A DNA stretch of 64,000 bases, taken from an uncultured Collinsella sp. Lineage in GTDB: Bacteria; Actinomycetota; Coriobacteriia; Coriobacteriales; Coriobacteriaceae. Below, piece by piece: positions 24,988 to 34,595 of this stretch; position 1 is the stretch's first letter, and each line of letters begins with the position of its first letter. A program made the translations under genes and the position numbers. The stretch covers positions 78,429-142,428 of the forward strand of contig UQHK01000004.1 in NCBI GenBank assembly GCA_900540855.1, read 5' to 3'. The notes beneath the pieces were generated by a model. That model was not told the origin of the DNA, made no database searches, and saw only the letters and a list, made by a program, of their open reading frames with translations.

Positions 24988-27900
24988 TTAGTTGATACGG
25001 ATCTCGTCGTTTGCAGCGAGCGCCTGCATAAGGCGGGAGCGCAGGTCGTCCACGTAGCGCTCCACGTCCTCTGCGGACAAGAGACGACTCGGCTTGGCCA
25101 GATCGGTGCGGCGCACAGTCTTGATCTTGCGCTGGGGCTTGGGCGCGGGCACGGGAGCAGACGATGCGGCGCCCTTGTTGGAGACCTTCTTGACCACCTC
25201 ACCCGTACTCATGACCTCGGTGGTGCGGCGCTCGTTGTCCATACGCACGCGGGCCTCATCCACAGCGTCGTACATCTCGTTGGCCGACGAGCTGAGCCAG
25301 TCGCCCCAGTTAGTTGCAACAACGCTCAGTTCGTTGAGACTTTGAGCGCTGTGGGCACGGTTTTTGAACGACTCGTATTTGGTGCCGGCGTCTGCTATGG
25401 CATCCTTGGCCTGATTGACAAAGCCCTTTTGACTCTCTGCCTGCACCCGCAGGTCTTGCAGATCGCTCTCGATGCGGCACAAAAACTCATTGCGGCGGAT
25501 GCCCAGCAGCTTTTTCATGTCGTCCTCGACGGGATCCATAAGCGGCTGCAGGTCTTTAATGCGGCCGTAGGGCTTGGGATCTTTGAGAACCTCACGCACC
25601 TTTGCCACATTCTCAACCGCGCTGGGAATGTCATCGGAGGCATACTCGATACCCTCGGTGCGGCTCAAGAAATCCTTGGCGTGGTCAAACGCTGTTCGCT
25701 GGTTGGACTCGAAGAACTCAACCACCTTATCAAAGTCTTCCTTGGCATCGAGCAAACGCTCCTCATGCTTGGTGAACGTGGTCAAGAACGCCTCGGCCTC
25801 GTTCTGGTCCTTAAGGACGTCGACCACCTCCGAGCGCATCTTCTCGCACTCGTCCTCACCGGGATACGGGTAGGCCGGCTTGATGCCCGTGTAGTAGTCG
25901 CGTGCCATGGCGAGGCACGCCTCGCGCAAGCCCTCAAGGCGCTCTTTGAGCTCGGCCACGAGCTTATCCTCGTTGGAGGGCACGGTCTTGAGATCAAACA
26001 GATCACGCATGAGCTCGCCCGTGGCGCGCAGCAACCGGTCGCTCATGCGCACGCGCAAGCGCACCTGGGCCTTATCGGCATCCTTGCGCAGGAGCGCCAC
26101 CATGCGGCTATCGTTAGCTTGAACCGTCTGGCCGCCAAACAGCACCTGCGCGCGCTGCTCCACCACAAGCTGCGCCACCACATTTGCGATGTCGACCTCG
26201 CGCCAGCCAAAGGGCCTTTGCTGGTACTGGCGCTGGATATCGCCCATAGCGGTATCCAGATGGCGCTGGTGCTGCACTTTGAGGTAGTCCTCAACCTCCT
26301 TGAGCGCACGCGTGTTACCCGCGTTCATGCCAGCGAGCCCCGCTTGAACGTTGCCCGCCAGAGTGGAGCGGATATCGGAATCGCTCGTGACCGGCGCGCC
26401 GATATAGCCGGCCTTTTCAAAGACCACATCGCACAGCTGCGCCAGCACCTGCTCAAAGACCTGGGCGGGTTTGGCAGCACGGATCTCAATCATGCGCCCG
26501 TTGACGGCGCATCGTGCATGGAGCACCGCCTCAGCCAAAAGGGCGTCAGCCTCTTTCTCGTTAAAGTCCTTCTCGCGCATTTTGGCCTCGACGATCTGGC
26601 GGGTACTCGGCGGTAGCTCCTGCAGGTTGCGCGTCTGGGCGTACATGCGAATCTTAGCGGCGTTGACGAGTGGGGCCCAATAATCCACCTCGTCGCTCAA
26701 GGCCACGATGGCCTTATCCACGGATTTCAATGCCAGCTCGGCATCGTCCGCACGGCCCAGATCGCTGGCCATGGTCACCACGGATAGTTCCATGCCGCCC
26801 ATGTTGGATCCATGAATCGAGCCATCCACGTAGCGGTCAAAGGGGAAGTCGTTGGTCCCGCGGTTGAGTTTGCGCGCAGTGTAGATGCTTTCGAACAGGC
26901 GCTTCTTGATGTACTCAATCACCTTCGCGTTGTCGATCGGGGTGCGTGCGATCTCCTGCGCTATCTCCTGCTCCTCGTCGGTGAGGAAGCTATAGGTATC
27001 GCCCTGGCGTGCCACGTAGCTCTCGCGCTCCAAGCGGGCGAGAGATTCCTTGACGCGGTCCTTAAGGGCGCGCTTGTCCACGTCCAGGCTATCGATCATA
27101 AGGATGGAGATGTTCTCGACCGTGGCCTTGACGTAGCCGATGTAGCGGATCAAGTACAGGAGCTTAAGCACCCGGACATCGTAGCTCTCAAGACCCTCTG
27201 CGTTTTCAGCCGCGCGCTCCGCACAGACGACGACCTGAATGATGCCGTGCTCCAAATCCTTGGAGATTGTGTCGAAGAAGCGCCAGAACGGCACGAGTGC
27301 ACCAGTCTGGTCATGCTGGATGGCCTGAGCGCTCTCCTGAAACGCGCTCAGCATGGAGCGCTCGCCCGTGGACATGTGCTTGGCCTTAACACCATGCTTG
27401 CGTACCTCGGTCATCACGTCGGGCAGAAGCTTAAACTGGTAGCCCACAAACGGGTAGCTGGCCACAAAATCCTTGGAGTTGGCGAAGCCGGCAAGGTCGG
27501 AGCGCGAGCCCCCCTCAAAGGTAAAGTTGTTTTTGAGGACGGCGGCGTCTTGCTCGTAGACCTGTGCAAGCGTATCGGCCGCCGGCGCGGTCTTCTCGAG
27601 CACACGGCGTTGGATGACCTCGTCCACGCTGGAGCTGGAGAGCGAAAGGCGGGTATTGAAACGGCCCTGGATCTTTGAAAAGTCGTTGCCCACGGGCAGG
27701 CTCAGGTTGTCGATGGCCTCCTGGCTCGTGACCATCACCCACACGCGGCCACCGCAGGCGGCACCCAGCTCCTCGACGATGGTCTGAAGGCTCAGCATAA
27801 GGCTTGGGTCCTGGTCGTTTGTAATAAACTGACCCACCTCGTCGACCATAAAGAGCAAACGGAAGTTGCCACCGTGGGCCGCTGCCTGAGCGTCCACGTA

Positions 27901-28650
27901 ATCCTTGACCTTTTTGGCAAAGACATCGGGGGCCAAAACCTCGTCCTCAGAACCCTCGAGCCAGTTCCATGCGGCCTTTTCGCTCATGCCGAGCACGCTC
28001 TGCAGCACCTCGACGACGTCGTCCTCAAAGTAGCTGTAGGTGTCGCGGGCCTGGAGCCAGGACTCGCCGTTGACGCGCTCAAAGGCCTCGCGGAACTCCT
28101 GGGTCTTGCCCAGGGAATCGATGTAGTCCTCGAGCTTTGCAAGCTTGAGGACCTCGCCGTAGAAGCCGCGCACCTCGTAGAACATGCGCTCAAAGCCGCG
28201 AAGCAGCGCCGTGGGAGCCGTATCGCCCTGCTTCCACTGGCCCGCCTTGCTATCGATGTTAAAGAGGATGGCCTGCGTGGGCACCGAGCAGGCGCGCTCC
28301 ATGGCAGCCGCGACCATGGGGTCGACGATTTTGCCGTCAAAGTAGCGGATGGCGCTCTTGCCGCCGATCTGGCGATTCTCGAGCAGGTAGCTCAGCATCT
28401 TGAGGAAGTGCGATTTACCGGAACCGAAGAAACCACTGATCCACACGCCGATCTTGTCGGTGCGTGCATCGATGGCATCGCCGTAGGCCTTGAAGAACGT
28501 GGCAAAGTGCCTCTGCAACTCGCGCGTCACCACGTACTCGTCAAGCTCCTGGCGGATGGACCCATCTTTTGAATCCTGGACCTTGACCACGCCGTTGATG
28601 GAGCGGTTGATGTCTTTTGCAAAGAGGTCGCGAATGATCGTGTTGTCCAT
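24988..28650 (-). CDS. brxC: BREX P-loop ATPase BrxC
   Basis: 1220 residues, the usual length. The P-loop GFFGSGKSHFLKML is at 73-86 and the Walker B-like LLFMVDEVGQF further on. The N-terminus MDNTIIRDLFAKDINRSING is the canonical BrxC opening. The long C-terminal half is helical with a low-complexity Ala/Pro/Lys segment just before the last 40 residues. ATG 28650 has AAAGGAG at six bases. Confidence 0.93.
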   Translation of the reverse strand: MDNTIIRDLFAKDINRSINGVVKVQDSKDGSIRQELDEYVVTRELQRHFATFFKAYGDAIDARTDKIGVWISGFFGSGKSHFLKMLSYLLENRQIGGKSAIRYFDGKIVDPMVAAAMERACSVPTQAILFNIDSKAGQWKQGDTAPTALLRGFERMFYEVRGFYGEVLKLAKLEDYIDSLGKTQEFREAFERVNGESWLQARDTYSYFEDDVVEVLQSVLGMSEKAAWNWLEGSEDEVLAPDVFAKKVKDYVDAQAAAHGGNFRLLFMVDEVGQFITNDQDPSLMLSLQTIVEELGAACGGRVWVMVTSQEAIDNLSLPVGNDFSKIQGRFNTRLSLSSSSVDEVIQRRVLEKTAPAADTLAQVYEQDAAVLKNNFTFEGGSRSDLAGFANSKDFVASYPFVGYQFKLLPDVMTEVRKHGVKAKHMSTGERSMLSAFQESAQAIQHDQTGALVPFWRFFDTISKDLEHGIIQVVVCAERAAENAEGLESYDVRVLKLLYLIRYIGYVKATVENISILMIDSLDVDKRALKDRVKESLARLERESYVARQGDTYSFLTDEEQEIAQEIARTPIDNAKVIEYIKKRLFESIYTARKLNRGTNDFPFDRYVDGSIHGSNMGGMELSVVTMASDLGRADDAELALKSVDKAIVALSDEVDYWAPLVNAAKIRMYAQTRNLQELPPSTRQIVEAKMREKDFNEKEADALLAEAVLHARCAVNGRMIEIRAAKPAQVFEQVLAQLCDVVFEKAGYIGAPVTSDSDIRSTLAGNVQAGLAGMNAGNTRALKEVEDYLKVQHQRHLDTAMGDIQRQYQQRPFGWREVDIANVVAQLVVEQRAQVLFGGQTVQANDSRMVALLRKDADKAQVRLRVRMSDRLLRATGELMRDLFDLKTVPSNEDKLVAELKERLEGLREACLAMARDYYTGIKPAYPYPGEDECEKMRSEVVDVLKDQNEAEAFLTTFTKHEERLLDAKEDFDKVVEFFESNQRTAFDHAKDFLSRTEGIEYASDDIPSAVENVAKVREVLKDPKPYGRIKDLQPLMDPVEDDMKKLLGIRRNEFLCRIESDLQDLRVQAESQKGFVNQAKDAIADAGTKYESFKNRAHSAQSLNELSVVATNWGDWLSSSANEMYDAVDEARVRMDNERRTTEVMSTGEVVKKVSNKGAASSAPVPAPKPQRKIKTVRRTDLAKPSRLLSAEDVERYVDDLRSRLMQALAANDEIRIN

Positions 28651-28728
28651 GGGTGCTCCTTTGGGTTTGGGAACGTTATGGCAAAGGGTTGTTACCGGCG
28701 ACAGGGACTTGCCTGCGGGGAGCCGTGC

Positions 28729-29421
28729 TTACGAGATATCGATGGCGCGGTAGTAGTTATCGGCCGGCAGACGGTTAAAGAGCTGGAAAGAAGAGCCGTT
28801 GAAACTGCCCGGATAGGCAGCGACCACAGGCACCTCATCAAAATCCGCAAGCATGCAATGGAGAAGCGTGTGCATGCGAAAGAATGGGAAGACCTCGCCC
28901 GCGCCGGTGAGGAGAACGACGTCTCCAGGCGCGTACGGCTTGGTCTGCTCAAGGATGTACGCGGCGACTTTCTCGGGCGAGGCGAACTTGGCCACGTCCT
29001 CGAGCACGCGCTGGGTACCGCGGCGCTCCTCTTGGTGCGGGATAGCCTTGAGGACACGGCGCTTTTCGAGAATTGCCAGCACGGCGTCGTAGAGGTTCAC
29101 GACCTTGAGCGTGCACGGAAGTTTGTCGGCCTCGGCATCGCGTGAAAGGGTGTCAAATAATGCACGCGCCTCAAACTCCAGCGCGGGGTCATAGCAAAAG
29201 GTGTGGAAGCCGATCTCATTGCCTATGCCCTTGTTGGCCAAAAAGTCCTCGCTGCACAGGCACTCGCGCAGAAGCTGCGCGCGTCGCTCAAATTCCTGAC
29301 GGGCGTGCTCGGAGCGGACATGCGCCGCCACGACGCTCTTACGGGAATGGATGCCGATATTAGTGGTGAGATCGGTCGCCGGGGTGATAGCAGGTTCGGC
29401 GGCGTTGTTGACGGGAGCCAC
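28729..29421 (-). CDS. brxB: BREX protein BrxB (DUF1788)
   Basis: 230 residues. DUF1788 blocks are visible: GIGNEIGFHTFCYDPALEFE, LLTGAGEVFPFFRMHTLL, VVAAYPGSFNGSSFQLF and YYRAIDIS at the end. The GTG start at 29421 lies one base beyond the brxA stop. The first 35 residues are extra compared with usual BrxB, so a downstream start is possible. Confidence 0.88.
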   Translation of the reverse strand: MAPVNNAAEPAITPATDLTTNIGIHSRKSVVAAHVRSEHARQEFERRAQLLRECLCSEDFLANKGIGNEIGFHTFCYDPALEFEARALFDTLSRDAEADKLPCTLKVVNLYDAVLAILEKRRVLKAIPHQEERRGTQRVLEDVAKFASPEKVAAYILEQTKPYAPGDVVLLTGAGEVFPFFRMHTLLHCMLADFDEVPVVAAYPGSFNGSSFQLFNRLPADNYYRAIDIS

Positions 29422-29422
29422 G

Positions 29423-30106
29423 CTACATCACCACCCTACCGGTAAGGGCCGCGATAAGCGACTGCTCGCCCAGCTGAACCAAGGCTCGCTCGACATCGGA
29501 ATCGAGGAAGAGTGGTGACAGGCGCTCGGACTCCGGGCCTTGGCCCTCGCCGATAAGGCCGGCATGGCGGAGCGTCTGGCGGAGCGAGCCCTTAATGCGC
29601 TTGACCGTGGCCTCGGTCCAGCGGGCCGCGTCCGGATACTCCGTGGTAAAGCGTGTCATAAAGGCGTTGAGGTCAACCGCCGTGAAGGCATAATCGAAGT
29701 TTTGCAGGCGCTCCCCCACCTCGACGAGTACGAGCTCGCGCACGATGTCGTAGCGGCAGATCATGCTGTAGAAGATGGCCTGATCCGCCTGCGTGGGGGT
29801 GCCGGATGCTATGAGGCCGGTTAGGGATAACGCAGCCTCGACGGCGGTATTGGGGTCGATGCCGCGCGCGGCGCATGCGGCGTCCGTGGGCACCATGGCG
29901 TCGAGGCGTCGAAGGCACACGGTTGCGCGGTTGGCGACCATGCGCTCCGTGGGATATTGAAAGAGGTTCTCGCTCTTTACGCGTACAATGACCTGCTCGT
30001 CGCTTGCGCCCTGCATACGAAGGGCAGCGACGATGCGCATCTCATGCGGGAGGAATTGCTCGCGGGTGAGCACCCCCCCCCGAACGCTTTTTGTGGTTAC
30101 ATCCAC
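29423..30106 (-). CDS. brxA: BREX protein BrxA (DUF1819)
   Basis: 227 residues, a DUF1819 protein that opens type 1 BREX operons. It binds DNA in characterised systems. Typical sequence includes GGVLTREQFLPHEMRIVAAL and the helical middle YDIVRELVLVEVGERLQNFDY. I choose GTG 30106, eight bases after GGAG. The longer frame from 30175 adds a Cys-rich stretch unlike the family. Codons 9-12 contain a run of nine Gs, a candidate slippage site that would switch the first gene of the operon on and off. Confidence 0.85.
   Translation of the reverse strand: MDVTTKSVRGGVLTREQFLPHEMRIVAALRMQGASDEQVIVRVKSENLFQYPTERMVANRATVCLRRLDAMVPTDAACAARGIDPNTAVEAALSLTGLIASGTPTQADQAIFYSMICRYDIVRELVLVEVGERLQNFDYAFTAVDLNAFMTRFTTEYPDAARWTEATVKRIKGSLRQTLRHAGLIGEGQGPESERLSPLFLDSDVERALVQLGEQSLIAALTGRVVM
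30073..30081. repeat. Homopolymer C9 (G9 on the coding strand) in brxA
   Basis: Nine uninterrupted Cs on the plus strand, inside brxA codons 9-12. Long G runs in coding sequence are rare and are typical contingency loci. Confidence 0.9.
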
Positions 30107-30373
30107 AGTACACGCTCCAAGGGTGTCAAAGGCTGTCACAAGTGCGCCGCAACCCGGCAGGCAGGCGCGGCGCACATGACAATAATCATACCTGTTGGTA
30201 AAAAAGTTACCACGCCCAGAGTGTCAAATGTTGAGCAACAAAATTAAATCCGGTTAACGGTCATTTTCGCAGCTCAGAAGCTTTGACGAGGTCGCCCCAA
30301 ATCACACTTGCCAGACAACCGCGCTTACGAATGCAGGCACGCACACGCCCAACGCCATCCTCCGCTATATTCA
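30107..30373. promoter_or_regulatory. BREX operon control region
   Basis: AT-rich spacer upstream of brxA. On the minus strand it holds a TTGACA (30222-30227) and the dyad GGTAA-N5-TTACC (30197-30211). A second GTTAAC-centred palindrome lies near 30250. No good -10 box lies 17 nt from the TTGACA, so an activator or another promoter may be used. No BrxR-like WYL regulator gene is present beside the operon. Confidence 0.4.
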
Positions 30374-30401
30374 ACATAGAGTTATACATATGCTTCTATG
30401 T
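30374..30401. promoter_or_regulatory. Operator-like dyad before the small antitoxin-like gene
   Basis: ACATAGA (30374-30380) and TCTATGT (30395-30401), perfect 7-bp arms spaced by 14 nt, overlapping a TATACAT -10-like sequence and ending at the AAGGAG ribosome site. Confidence 0.5.
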
Positions 30402-30413
30402 AAGGAGTTTCGC

Positions 30414-30602
30414 ATGCCTGTCGTAAAGCCTATTTCTGATCAGACGCGCGCACTAACTACCATTCAGGAACGCGAAGATCACATTCAACGTGCCATCGCT
30501 CGTGGCTACGATGGCCTCGTAAACGGTCGCGTGCGCCCCTGGAAACAAGCGAAGGCCGAAGCGGATCAGATGCGAGCCTCGAGACAACCCTCCCCCATGT
30601 AA
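30414..30602 (+). CDS. Small Phd/YefM antitoxin-like protein, possibly internally deleted
   Basis: 62 residues. The first nine, MPVVKPISD, match the start of Phd/YefM-type antitoxins. The rest (REDHIQRAIARGYDGLVNGR and VRPWKQAKAEADQ) looks like the C-terminal toxin-binding helices of such proteins. The middle of the usual DNA-binding domain appears missing. AAGGAG lies seven bases before ATG 30414. No toxin gene follows; serC is next. It could be a decayed antitoxin, an anti-addiction orphan or an unrelated small protein. Confidence 0.55.
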   Translation: MPVVKPISDQTRALTTIQEREDHIQRAIARGYDGLVNGRVRPWKQAKAEADQMRASRQPSPM

Positions 30603-30717
30603 CCATCCTGTAAATCATAGCGGCGCACTCGAGTTTTACCGTGATGCGGTCGCGCCCAGCGCTCCACTGTGCTAAAGTATCCCGAACGTTCAAATGACTA
30701 CGAGGGGGAACTAGAAG

Positions 30718-31842
30718 ATGGCACGTGTGCACAACTTCTCAGCTGGCCCGGCCGCACTGCCCACAAGCGTGCTCGCCGAGATCGCCGACGAGATGATGGA
30801 CTACCGCGGTTGCGGCATGTCCGTGCTCGAGATGAGCCATCGATCTAGCATGTACCAGCAGATTATCGACGACGCCGAGGCAACCCTGCGCCGCCTGCTG
30901 AGCATCCCCGACAGCTACCGTGTCCTGTTTTTGCAGGGCGGCGCCACGCTGCAGTTTGCGGGTATCCCCATGAACCTCATGCGCCGCGGCCGCGCCGGCT
31001 ACGTCGTGACCGGCAACTTCGCCAACAAGGCGTACAAGGAGGCCGCAAAATACGGCGAGGCCGTGCTGCTCGCGAGCTCCGAGGACACCAATTTCGACCG
31101 CATTCCCACCATGGCCGACGTCAACGCGCGCATTGCCGCCGAGGTCGCGGACGACGGGCTCGACTACGTCTACATCTGCCAGAACAACACCATCTTTGGC
31201 ACCATGTACCACGTGCTGCCCAACTGCGGCGATGTGCCGCTGGTCGCCGATGTCTCGAGCTGTTTTCTGTCGCAGCCGCTCGACGTTGAGCGCTACGGGC
31301 TCATTTACGCGGGCGCGCAGAAAAACGCCGGCGCCGCGGGCGTGACCGTGGTCATCGTGCGCGACGATCTCATCGCCGACGGTCCGGCCTTTGTACAGAC
31401 GCCGCAGTACCTGGACCTTAAGACCCAGGCCGCCAAGGGCTCCATGCTCAACACGCCCAACACCTTTGGCATCTACGTATGCGGCAAGGTGTTCCGTTGG
31501 GTTGAGCAGACCGGCGGACTTGCCGCCATGGCCGAGCGCAACTGGGCCAAAGCCAACCTGCTCTACGACCTGCTCGAGCACAGCGAGCTGTTCCATGGCA
31601 CCGCGCAGGCCGACAGCCGCTCCATCGCCAACGTCACCTTCCGCACCGGCGACGCCGAGCTCGATGCGGCCTTTGTTGCAGGCGCCGCCGAGCACCAGAT
31701 TCAAAACGTAAAGGGCCATCGCCTGGCGGGCGGCATGCGCGCCAGCGTCTACAACGCCGTAACCATGGAAGATGCCCAGACACTGGCCTCGTACATGAAG
31801 GACTTCGAAGCACAGCATAGTTTGAATCCGCGATCTAACTAG
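30718..31842 (+). CDS. serC: Phosphoserine aminotransferase
   Basis: 374 residues of fold-type I PLP enzyme, converting 3-phosphohydroxypyruvate plus glutamate to phosphoserine. The N-terminus VHNFSAGPAALP, the MSVLEMSHRS block and the lysine region YAGAQKNAGAAGVTVVI are those of SerC. It is followed after 69 bp by the SerA-like gene, forming the first two steps of serine synthesis. GGGG-rich sequence ten bases upstream serves as ribosome site. Confidence 0.95.
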   Translation: MARVHNFSAGPAALPTSVLAEIADEMMDYRGCGMSVLEMSHRSSMYQQIIDDAEATLRRLLSIPDSYRVLFLQGGATLQFAGIPMNLMRRGRAGYVVTGNFANKAYKEAAKYGEAVLLASSEDTNFDRIPTMADVNARIAAEVADDGLDYVYICQNNTIFGTMYHVLPNCGDVPLVADVSSCFLSQPLDVERYGLIYAGAQKNAGAAGVTVVIVRDDLIADGPAFVQTPQYLDLKTQAAKGSMLNTPNTFGIYVCGKVFRWVEQTGGLAAMAERNWAKANLLYDLLEHSELFHGTAQADSRSIANVTFRTGDAELDAAFVAGAAEHQIQNVKGHRLAGGMRASVYNAVTMEDAQTLASYMKDFEAQHSLNPRSN

Positions 31843-31911
31843 CCCGCAACGCGCGGGCCGACCAGCCACTTCAAACCACTTGTTTTAGACAAACCTGCTA
31901 AGGAGTTTTCC

Positions 31912-33075
31912 ATGCGCAAGATTAAGACCATCGACGACATTACCAAAGACGGCAAAGTCGAGTTTGGCGAGGGCTACGAGTTTGTAAGCACCGCCGAGGA
32001 AGCCGACGCCATCCTGATGCGCTCCACCGACCTGCACGGCTACGAGCTGCCCGAGGGCATCCGTGCCATCGCCCGTTGCGGCGCCGGCGTCAACAACATC
32101 CCCGTCGAAGAGTACGCCAAGAAGGGCGTCGTGGTCTTTAACTCCCCCGGCGCCAACAGCAACGCCGTCAAGGAGCTCGTCCTGGGCATGCTGGTGCTCT
32201 CGAGCCGCGGCGTGGTGCAGTCGATGAACTGGGTGCGCGATAACGCCGACGACCCCGAGATCCAGGTCGATGCCGAGAAGGCCAAGAAGGCCTTTGTGGG
32301 CCGCGAGCTCAAGGGCAAGCGCATCGGCGTCATCGGCCTGGGCAACGTGGGCTCCAAGGTCGCCAACGCCTGCGTCGACCTGGGCATGGACGTCTACGGC
32401 TACGATCCGTTCATTTCCGTCGAGCACGCGTGGGTGCTGAGCCGCGAGGTGCAACGCGTGGGCACGCTCGAGGATCTGTGCCGCGGCTGCGACTACCTCA
32501 CCGTGCACGTGCCCAGCAAGGCCGACACCATCGGCATGATCAGCACCGAGCAGATCAACCTGCTGGCACCGGGCGCCGTGCTCATCAACTACGCACGCGA
32601 GACCATCATTGACGAGGACGCCGTCGACGCCGCCCTGCGCGAGGGCAAGCTCAGCTGGTTTAGCTGCGACTTCGCCACGCCCAAGACGGTCAAGATGCCC
32701 AACACGTTTATCACCACGCATTCGGGCGCCGGCACCGGCGAGGCCGAGGCCAACTGCGCCGATATGGCCATCAGCGAGCTCAAGGATTACCTGGAGAACG
32801 GCAACATCGCGCACAGCGTCAACTACCCCGCTTGCAGCATGGGCAAGGCGCGCGCCGCGAGCCGCATCGCCTGCCTGCACGCCAACGTGCCCAACATGAT
32901 CGGCCAGATCACGGCCATTCTCGCCAAGGACAACGCCAACGTGCAGCGTATGACCAACGAGTCCGCTGGAGAGAACGCCTACACCATGTTCGACACCGAT
33001 GAACACCTGGACAGCAGCACCATCGAGGCTCTCAAGCAGATTCCGTCGATGTATCGCGTGCGTGTGATCAAATAG
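31912..33075 (+). CDS. serA: D-3-phosphoglycerate dehydrogenase
   Basis: 387 residues. Oxidises 3-phosphoglycerate with NAD+. It has the NAD motif VIGLGNVGSKVA, the catalytic Arg in LINYARETIIDEDA, and the catalytic His in TTHSGAGTGEAE. A C-terminal ACT domain (about residues 315-387) starts at RIACLHANVPNMIGQITAIL. The ACT domain suggests serine feedback. The catalytic His loop differs from the common PHLGAST but matches the short Firmicutes/Actinobacteria form. AAGGAG precedes ATG 31912. Confidence 0.93.
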   Translation: MRKIKTIDDITKDGKVEFGEGYEFVSTAEEADAILMRSTDLHGYELPEGIRAIARCGAGVNNIPVEEYAKKGVVVFNSPGANSNAVKELVLGMLVLSSRGVVQSMNWVRDNADDPEIQVDAEKAKKAFVGRELKGKRIGVIGLGNVGSKVANACVDLGMDVYGYDPFISVEHAWVLSREVQRVGTLEDLCRGCDYLTVHVPSKADTIGMISTEQINLLAPGAVLINYARETIIDEDAVDAALREGKLSWFSCDFATPKTVKMPNTFITTHSGAGTGEAEANCADMAISELKDYLENGNIAHSVNYPACSMGKARAASRIACLHANVPNMIGQITAILAKDNANVQRMTNESAGENAYTMFDTDEHLDSSTIEALKQIPSMYRVRVIK

Positions 33076-33391
33076 CGCCGGTGCCAAGCCTGCCAGGCAG
33101 GCCATGAAGCCCGATTTTGTTGCTCCGGACGACTTTAAAATGATACCCAGAACAAGTTTTTTCAGATAATCGATAGTGAGGCTCCAGTCGCTAAGCACAC
33201 CCGCTTTGATAAACAGCTTTATCAGGGACTTTAGTAGGTAAAAATCGGTATCTATGTGCCGAATGTAAGTTGACTGTCTATTTTCCGAAACAACTTATTC
33301 TAGATAGCATTTTTAGGGTCCCTCCAAGGCAAAATTGAAGCCTTTTTGCGACCAGAACTCTAGCTCGCGCTACCGTTTACCCACCGCGCGA
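33076..33391. other. Non-coding spacer after serA
   Basis: 316 bp, AT-richer than its surroundings. A small palindrome GCCTGCCaGGCAGGC (33087-33101) could be part of the serA terminator. The rest holds no gene that I can support. Confidence 0.4.
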
Positions 33392-34441
33392 CTACATTCC
33401 CGCCCAATCGATAAAAATCTCCTCACGAAGCCGCCGTTCGAGCTCCTGCTGTCGCGGCGTCTTGTCTTTCAGCGGCACATCGAGATAGGACATGATGAGC
33501 TCCATCACCACGCGGAAGGCATCGAAGTCGGCCAGCTGACCATAGGTCATCAGAACGACGGGATATCCCATGGCTTGCAAGGCCGTCGTTCGATCGGAGT
33601 CCGAAATCTTGGATTCAATGGATCCGTGAATGGCTTTACCCTGGCATTCAACCAGACACTCTCGGCTGCCGTCCTTATTTGCCAGCAGGATATCGGCATA
33701 GCGCCTATCAAGCCCCGAAATCAGGCGGGCGCTGCGCGTCATACGAATCTCAACGTTATTGGTAAGGCGCAGCCCTTCGCCGCCGCGCAACCTCGTAAGG
33801 CCAAACAGCATCGAAGCCTGGACCTCGAGCGGCGATGCTGCCACCCCCGTAATGCATTTCGCGGCTCGTATGAACGATTTAGCGCCGCGGAGCCCCCGGA
33901 CCTTATCGACGAACTCTGTAAGCTCAGAGAGCTCGATCAAGGGAGGTCGTTTCCACAAGTCCGTTGGATTCCCCGAGACATCCTTTACGTTTTCCCAGCC
34001 CGACCGTGCGTCACTCCATCGGCTCCCATATGCCTGCTCAAGTGCCGACTTTACCTGAGGCGCAATCTTGCACACGGCAAAGGTGCCGCACATCTCATAC
34101 ATGCACATGATTAGACGCTCGTTTGAGACCGAGGAAGCCAGGGTCAGCAGGGTAAAGAGTGGGGACGCAACATCGAGGCCAAACTCCGTCTGCCGCACGG
34201 AATCAAACGGCCTCTCCCCGTTCCAAACATGCCTGACAATGCGATCGCCCTTACGTCCGCAGCTGCCCTGCGCCAACACGTGTAACGGGGTGCCCAGGAA
34301 ATGCGTGACGAGCGGATGCTCACATAGGTGCTCCCTGCGCGGATCGTCCGCAGAATCGGGCAGGTCCGGCATTATCGCCAAGACCTGTGGAGGTATCCGG
34401 TGATACCGGAAGGCAGATATGTCGCACAGCATGTCGTCCAT
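33392..34441 (-). CDS. Nuclease-like accessory protein (DUF559/PD-(D/E)XK-like C-terminus)
   Basis: 349 residues from ATG 34441. The N-terminal part (MLCDISAFRYHRIPPQVLAI) looks like an AbiEi-type region. The C-terminal part has RYADILLANKDG, ECLVECQGK, then DRTTALQAMGYPVVLMTY. The D...ExQ spacing and the RxxxLxxxGY pattern resemble DUF559/VSR-like nucleases. A paralogue lies at 42.9 kb: they share the SPLExxxxM, MGYxV and KRPPL/ERPAL-type blocks. It is inserted, in the opposite direction, between serA and the M20/DUF1015 genes. Function unknown; a role in defence or mobility is an inference. Confidence 0.6.
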   Translation of the reverse strand: MDDMLCDISAFRYHRIPPQVLAIMPDLPDSADDPRREHLCEHPLVTHFLGTPLHVLAQGSCGRKGDRIVRHVWNGERPFDSVRQTEFGLDVASPLFTLLTLASSVSNERLIMCMYEMCGTFAVCKIAPQVKSALEQAYGSRWSDARSGWENVKDVSGNPTDLWKRPPLIELSELTEFVDKVRGLRGAKSFIRAAKCITGVAASPLEVQASMLFGLTRLRGGEGLRLTNNVEIRMTRSARLISGLDRRYADILLANKDGSRECLVECQGKAIHGSIESKISDSDRTTALQAMGYPVVLMTYGQLADFDAFRVVMELIMSYLDVPLKDKTPRQQELERRLREEIFIDWAGM

Positions 34442-34556
34442 AAAGGCTACGTACCCACCGCGTCGTTTGTGAACCCGCTCGGACGGCAAACGCGCTGGCT
34501 CGGCCTGCGAACGGTAAATGCTGCTGCGCGCGCGTCGCGAATCTCTTAGGAGGCTT

Positions 34557-34585
34557 ACAATCGGTTTGAAAAGCAAACTGATTGT
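34557..34585. promoter_or_regulatory. Hairpin in the leader of the M20 peptidase gene
   Basis: ACAATCGGTTT and AAACTGATTGT (one G-U) around a 7-nt loop, ending five bases before the GAGG ribosome site. It could hide that site or be an operator between the divergent genes. Confidence 0.4.
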
Positions 34586-34595
34586 GAGGTTGTAT

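Noticed and set aside
25342..26616. 424-codon open frame antisense to brxC; similar long frames lie antisense to serA, serC, brxL and the ABC-F gene.
   Set aside because: These mirror third-position GC bias of the real genes and show no start signals or motifs.
30177..30260. TTGACA plus TTTTTA as the BREX operon promoter.
   Set aside because: The -10 candidate matches the consensus too poorly to call; only the region is annotated.
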